64,000 nt of DNA from Neobacillus sp. FSL H8-0543. GTDB lineage: Bacteria > Bacillota > Bacilli > Bacillales > Cytobacillaceae. The stretch is taken from assembly GCF_038592905.1 (NCBI RefSeq), contig NZ_CP151943.1, positions 3,050,501-3,114,500 on the forward strand. The letters are read 5' to 3'. Positions 61,445 through 64,000 of this stretch are shown here, piece after piece. The position numbers were made by a program, and so were the translations under genes. A model generated the notes under the pieces. It ran no database searches and had not been told where the DNA came from. It saw only the letters and a program-made list of their open reading frames with translations. The stretch's first letter is position 1. Each line of letters begins with the position of its first letter.

Positions 61445-62314
61445 GTGGAATTTAAGGACTTAGAGATTTTTCAGAGGTTGGCAGAAAAAGGAACGATCAC
61501 AGAAGTGGCAAAAGAGTTTAAATATGTGCAATCAAATATTACGTCTAGAATTCAGAAGCTTGAAACGGAAATGAATACCCCATTGTTTAACCGACATCGG
61601 CGTGGTATGAGTTTGACACCTGAAGGAAAAAGACTATTAACTTATAGTAAAAAAATACTAATGTTAACAGATGAAATGAAAAGGGCCGTTCAAAGTAAAG
61701 AAGAACCGCATGGGAAATTAGAAATTGGCTCAGTTGAAACTGTCATTCATTTACCTAAAATATTATCCACCTACATTAAGAAATATAAGAATGTTGAATT
61801 ATCACTATTTACTGGAGTCACAGAAACATTAGAGGAAGAAGTATTAAATCATAAGTTGGATGGGGCGTTCGTGACAGAATCAGAATTTCATTCCGATCTT
61901 GTGTCGTATGAAGTGTTTCAAGAGGAGCTTGTCCTAATTTCAGATATGTGTGCCTCTACATTAGAAGAGTTGAACGGGCAACCTATTTTATGCTTTAGCG
62001 AAGGTTGTGGATACCGAGCACGTCTTAAAGCATGGTATAAAGACCAAAACATATCACCTCAAAAAATAATGGAATTCGGTACGTTAGAAACAATTTTGCG
62101 TAGTGTTGCGATGGGGCTTGGTATTGCATTTGTTCCAAAGTCAGCCGTCACCCATATGGAACAAAGCGGACTCATCCAATGCCATACACTTCCAGATCAA
62201 TACAGTAAGATTAAAACCGTTTTTATAAGAAGAGCAGATAGTTACTTAACTTCAACCATTGAAAAATTCATCGAAACAATTGAAACGAATAAATCAGGAT
62301 CAATTAACCACTGA
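61445..62314 (+). CDS. LysR-family transcriptional regulator
   Basis: 289 aa. N-terminal winged HTH (approx. 1-60: FKDLEIFQRLAEKGTITEVAKEFKYVQSNITSRIQKLE), then a periplasmic-binding-like effector domain. GTG 61445 with AAAGGGTGATAAT upstream; the frame's start at 61418 has none. Divergent from the EamA transporter; the intergenic region has TATATATCAC-type symmetry (about 61382-61408) that could be its site. Confidence 0.85.
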   Translation: MEFKDLEIFQRLAEKGTITEVAKEFKYVQSNITSRIQKLETEMNTPLFNRHRRGMSLTPEGKRLLTYSKKILMLTDEMKRAVQSKEEPHGKLEIGSVETVIHLPKILSTYIKKYKNVELSLFTGVTETLEEEVLNHKLDGAFVTESEFHSDLVSYEVFQEELVLISDMCASTLEELNGQPILCFSEGCGYRARLKAWYKDQNISPQKIMEFGTLETILRSVAMGLGIAFVPKSAVTHMEQSGLIQCHTLPDQYSKIKTVFIRRADSYLTSTIEKFIETIETNKSGSINH

Positions 62315-62636
62315 TCTATTAATGGGATTTTTAAATTAGAATCGTTCCTTTCGTAATTGGTTGTGGTGACTAAATTATAACAAAAGGAACGATTCTTTTT
62401 TGTTTTGAGCAAAAAGAGGTTGTCCTAGAATTTATACTTTTGGGACAGCCTCATCAAGAAATCCCGATAATGGAGTTGACCTCGTTCTGCTCCAAGCACT
62501 CCAAAAAGCACCTATACATAGAGTGCCTAAATATTTTTTAAAAAATAAGGGAAGGATAAATTTGTCATGATTTATAATTTTCACGTATAAATCATCACTA
62601 TTTTAGAAATAGCCTTGAAAGGCGGCCTTAGATACC
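62315..62636 (+). other. Intergenic region before the MFS gene
   Basis: Holds the LysR terminator and a second hairpin GAGGTTGTCC...GGGACAGCCTC (about 62416-62453) of the same style as the GGGGCTGT...ACAGTCCCC hairpin after the MFS gene at 63.9 kb. No further gene seen. Confidence 0.5.
62339..62402 (+). terminator. Terminator of the LysR gene
   Basis: GAATCGTTCCTTT / AAAGGAACGATTC arms around a 36-nt loop, then TTTTTTGTTTT. Confidence 0.75.
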
Positions 62637-63836
62637 ATGGGTAAAAAGAAAGTTAAACTATGGACAAACCAATATTTAATTATTATATTATTGTCTTTAG
62701 TAATGTTCGCTTCTTTTTATATGATTACAGCAGGTTTCCCAATTTTTGTATCAACTATTAGTGATAATCCTGCGATTGCAGGAATCATGACCACGACCTT
62801 AATGGTAGCATCACTAATTACGCGCTTTTTTGCAAGTGTCATTATCCAAAAAGTTAATATGAAATTGCTCCTCATTATTTCCCTCGTTTATTTTTTGGGT
62901 ACGATTGGTCTTACTTTTGTAAACGACTCCATTGGATTTTTAATATTCATTAGAGCACTACAAGGTATTGGATTTAGTATGCTTACGATTTTAGTCTTTA
63001 CGATATCAAGTAATATTGTTCCTAAATCTCGGTTAGGTGAGGGCATTGTTTTTTTTGCAATGTCTACAAGCGTTGGGACGACAATGGGGCCACTAATTGC
63101 AATTACTTATCTTGCACATTATTCATTCCGGTCGATGATGATGTTAACTCTCGGCCTTATGACTTTTTCATTAGTGTGCAGTTTATTCACAAAAAATACG
63201 GTTAAAACAGAAAAGGAAAGTCCACAGGCGACAAATAAAGAACCTTTCTATAAGTACATGTTCGATAAGCGTGTTCTTCTTCCATGTATTTTGGTAGCGT
63301 TCAATTATATGGCACTTGCAGGAACTGTCAATTTTATGGGGGCGTTTGGTAAAGAGATCAATGTTGGCGGAAGGATTTCGCAGTTTTTTATCGCACAAGG
63401 GATTGCAATGGTATTAGTTCGTACTTTCTCTGGTAAAATCTTCGATAGATTCGGTCACAGAATCCTTATTATTCCAGCCGCTATTTCAGGGGCTGGAGGA
63501 TTGATCTTATTAGGCTTCTCTACTAGTATGTGGATGGTTTTGGTTTCAGGGGTATTATTCGGAATCGCTTTTGCCATAATCCATCCAATTATCCAAGCTT
63601 GGGCATTAACTCTTGTTCCACCCGAAAAAAAAGCAACAGCGAATTCTATGCTTCTTATTTTTATAGATTCTGGTCTGGCTATTGGATCAGTAGGACTTGG
63701 ATTCTTAGCAAAAAGGGTTGGGTACGGCATGACTTTTAGTTATTCTGCAGCTTTTATGATTGTTATTTTGTTATTGTATCTAATTGGGAGCAAGAAAACG
63801 GTAACATTAGAAGGTAATAAGGAAAAATCATCGTGA
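62637..63836 (+). CDS. MFS transporter
   Basis: 399 aa, 12 hydrophobic helices, with an internal basic loop (KNTVKTEKES) between the halves. Motif A-like GKIFDRFGHRI in the loop of the second half, RALQGIGFSM in the first. Exporter by resemblance to Bacillus YfmO/YwoG-like MFS proteins; substrate unknown. ATG 62637, GAAAGGCGG upstream. Confidence 0.85.
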   Translation: MGKKKVKLWTNQYLIIILLSLVMFASFYMITAGFPIFVSTISDNPAIAGIMTTTLMVASLITRFFASVIIQKVNMKLLLIISLVYFLGTIGLTFVNDSIGFLIFIRALQGIGFSMLTILVFTISSNIVPKSRLGEGIVFFAMSTSVGTTMGPLIAITYLAHYSFRSMMMLTLGLMTFSLVCSLFTKNTVKTEKESPQATNKEPFYKYMFDKRVLLPCILVAFNYMALAGTVNFMGAFGKEINVGGRISQFFIAQGIAMVLVRTFSGKIFDRFGHRILIIPAAISGAGGLILLGFSTSMWMVLVSGVLFGIAFAIIHPIIQAWALTLVPPEKKATANSMLLIFIDSGLAIGSVGLGFLAKRVGYGMTFSYSAAFMIVILLLYLIGSKKTVTLEGNKEKSS

Positions 63837-63879
63837 GCGATACATACTAGCATACGAACGGTATAAACCATAACAAACT

Positions 63880-63926
63880 GGGGCTGTACCATTGTCAACA
63901 TTGACTTTTGGGACAGTCCCCTTTTT
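63880..63926 (+). terminator. Terminator of the MFS gene
   Basis: GGGGCTGT / ACAGTCCCC arms with a loop containing TTGTCAACATTGAC, then TTTTTC. Confidence 0.8.
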
Positions 63927-64000
63927 CAATTTGGACCTGTCTTTGTTCGACACAGATGATAAATCATGCCTTTTTTTTAAGAGAAAAGATTCAGAACAAA

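Noticed and set aside
63893..63906. GTCAACATTGAC as a further MarR box
   Set aside because: Only half matches the dyad and it sits in the loop of a terminator, not at a promoter.

Overview
The window looks like a low-GC, spore-forming Bacillaceae chromosome (Bacillus/Neobacillus-like). The basis is the Gram-positive ribosome binding sites (AAGGAGG type), frequent GTG/TTG starts, Bacillus-type flagellar proteins (FlhO/FlhP pair, FlhF/FlhG, FlgM, SigD-like sigma), a YaaR-family protein and a CwlK-like peptidase. No rRNA or tRNA gene was seen. The first gene is cut by the left edge.

Layout. 1-20 kb is an accessory stretch: a nucleoside transporter (5'-truncated), an IS3-family element inserted in its terminator, a methyltransferase, GNAT acetyltransferases, many small membrane proteins, a MarR regulator with a DHA2 drug exporter, a CBS protein, a DUF4317 protein, a CarD-like regulator, a HIT protein, a patatin-like lipase and FabF. 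Two tandem arrays of 52-bp units lie here (about 11.6-12.1 kb and 18.2-18.5 kb). About 20.0-56.7 kb is one compact flagellar locus. 56.7-64 kb is again ordinary: a CwlK-like peptidase, GrpB-like protein, P-loop kinase-like protein, RidA, a divergent EamA/LysR pair and an MFS transporter.

Flagellar locus. motA-motB (minus strand) face a yaaR-like gene, flhO and flhP. Then come flgM-flgN-flgK-flgL, a membrane-anchored PilZ protein, hag, a 1565-aa exported repeat protein, fliD, a peptidoglycan hydrolase (minus strand), fliK-flgD-flgE, and a long operon fliM-fliN-fliT-fliS-flgB-flgC-fliE-fliF-fliG-fliH-fliI-fliJ-fliN2-fliO-fliP-fliQ-fliR-flhB-flhA-flhF-flhG-sigD. I see no chemotaxis gene (no cheY, cheA, cheB, cheC, cheD, cheR or cheW) and no fliL.

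Most interesting system. Three cyclic-di-GMP elements lie inside this locus. (1) A c-di-GMP-I (GEMM-I) riboswitch followed by a terminator, behind a good sigma-A promoter, precedes the fliM-to-sigD operon. (2) A second GEMM-I riboswitch on the minus strand sits between a consensus SigD promoter and an unrecognised 39-aa membrane-protein gene beside motB. (3) A membrane-anchored PilZ protein lies between flgL and hag. SigD-type promoters precede flgM, hag, fliD and the 39-aa gene. I infer a circuit in which c-di-GMP gates the operon that ends in the flagellar sigma factor, and that sigma then drives the late genes and a second c-di-GMP sensor. The FliM lacks the usual N-terminal CheY-docking peptide, while the first of two short FliN proteins carries it.
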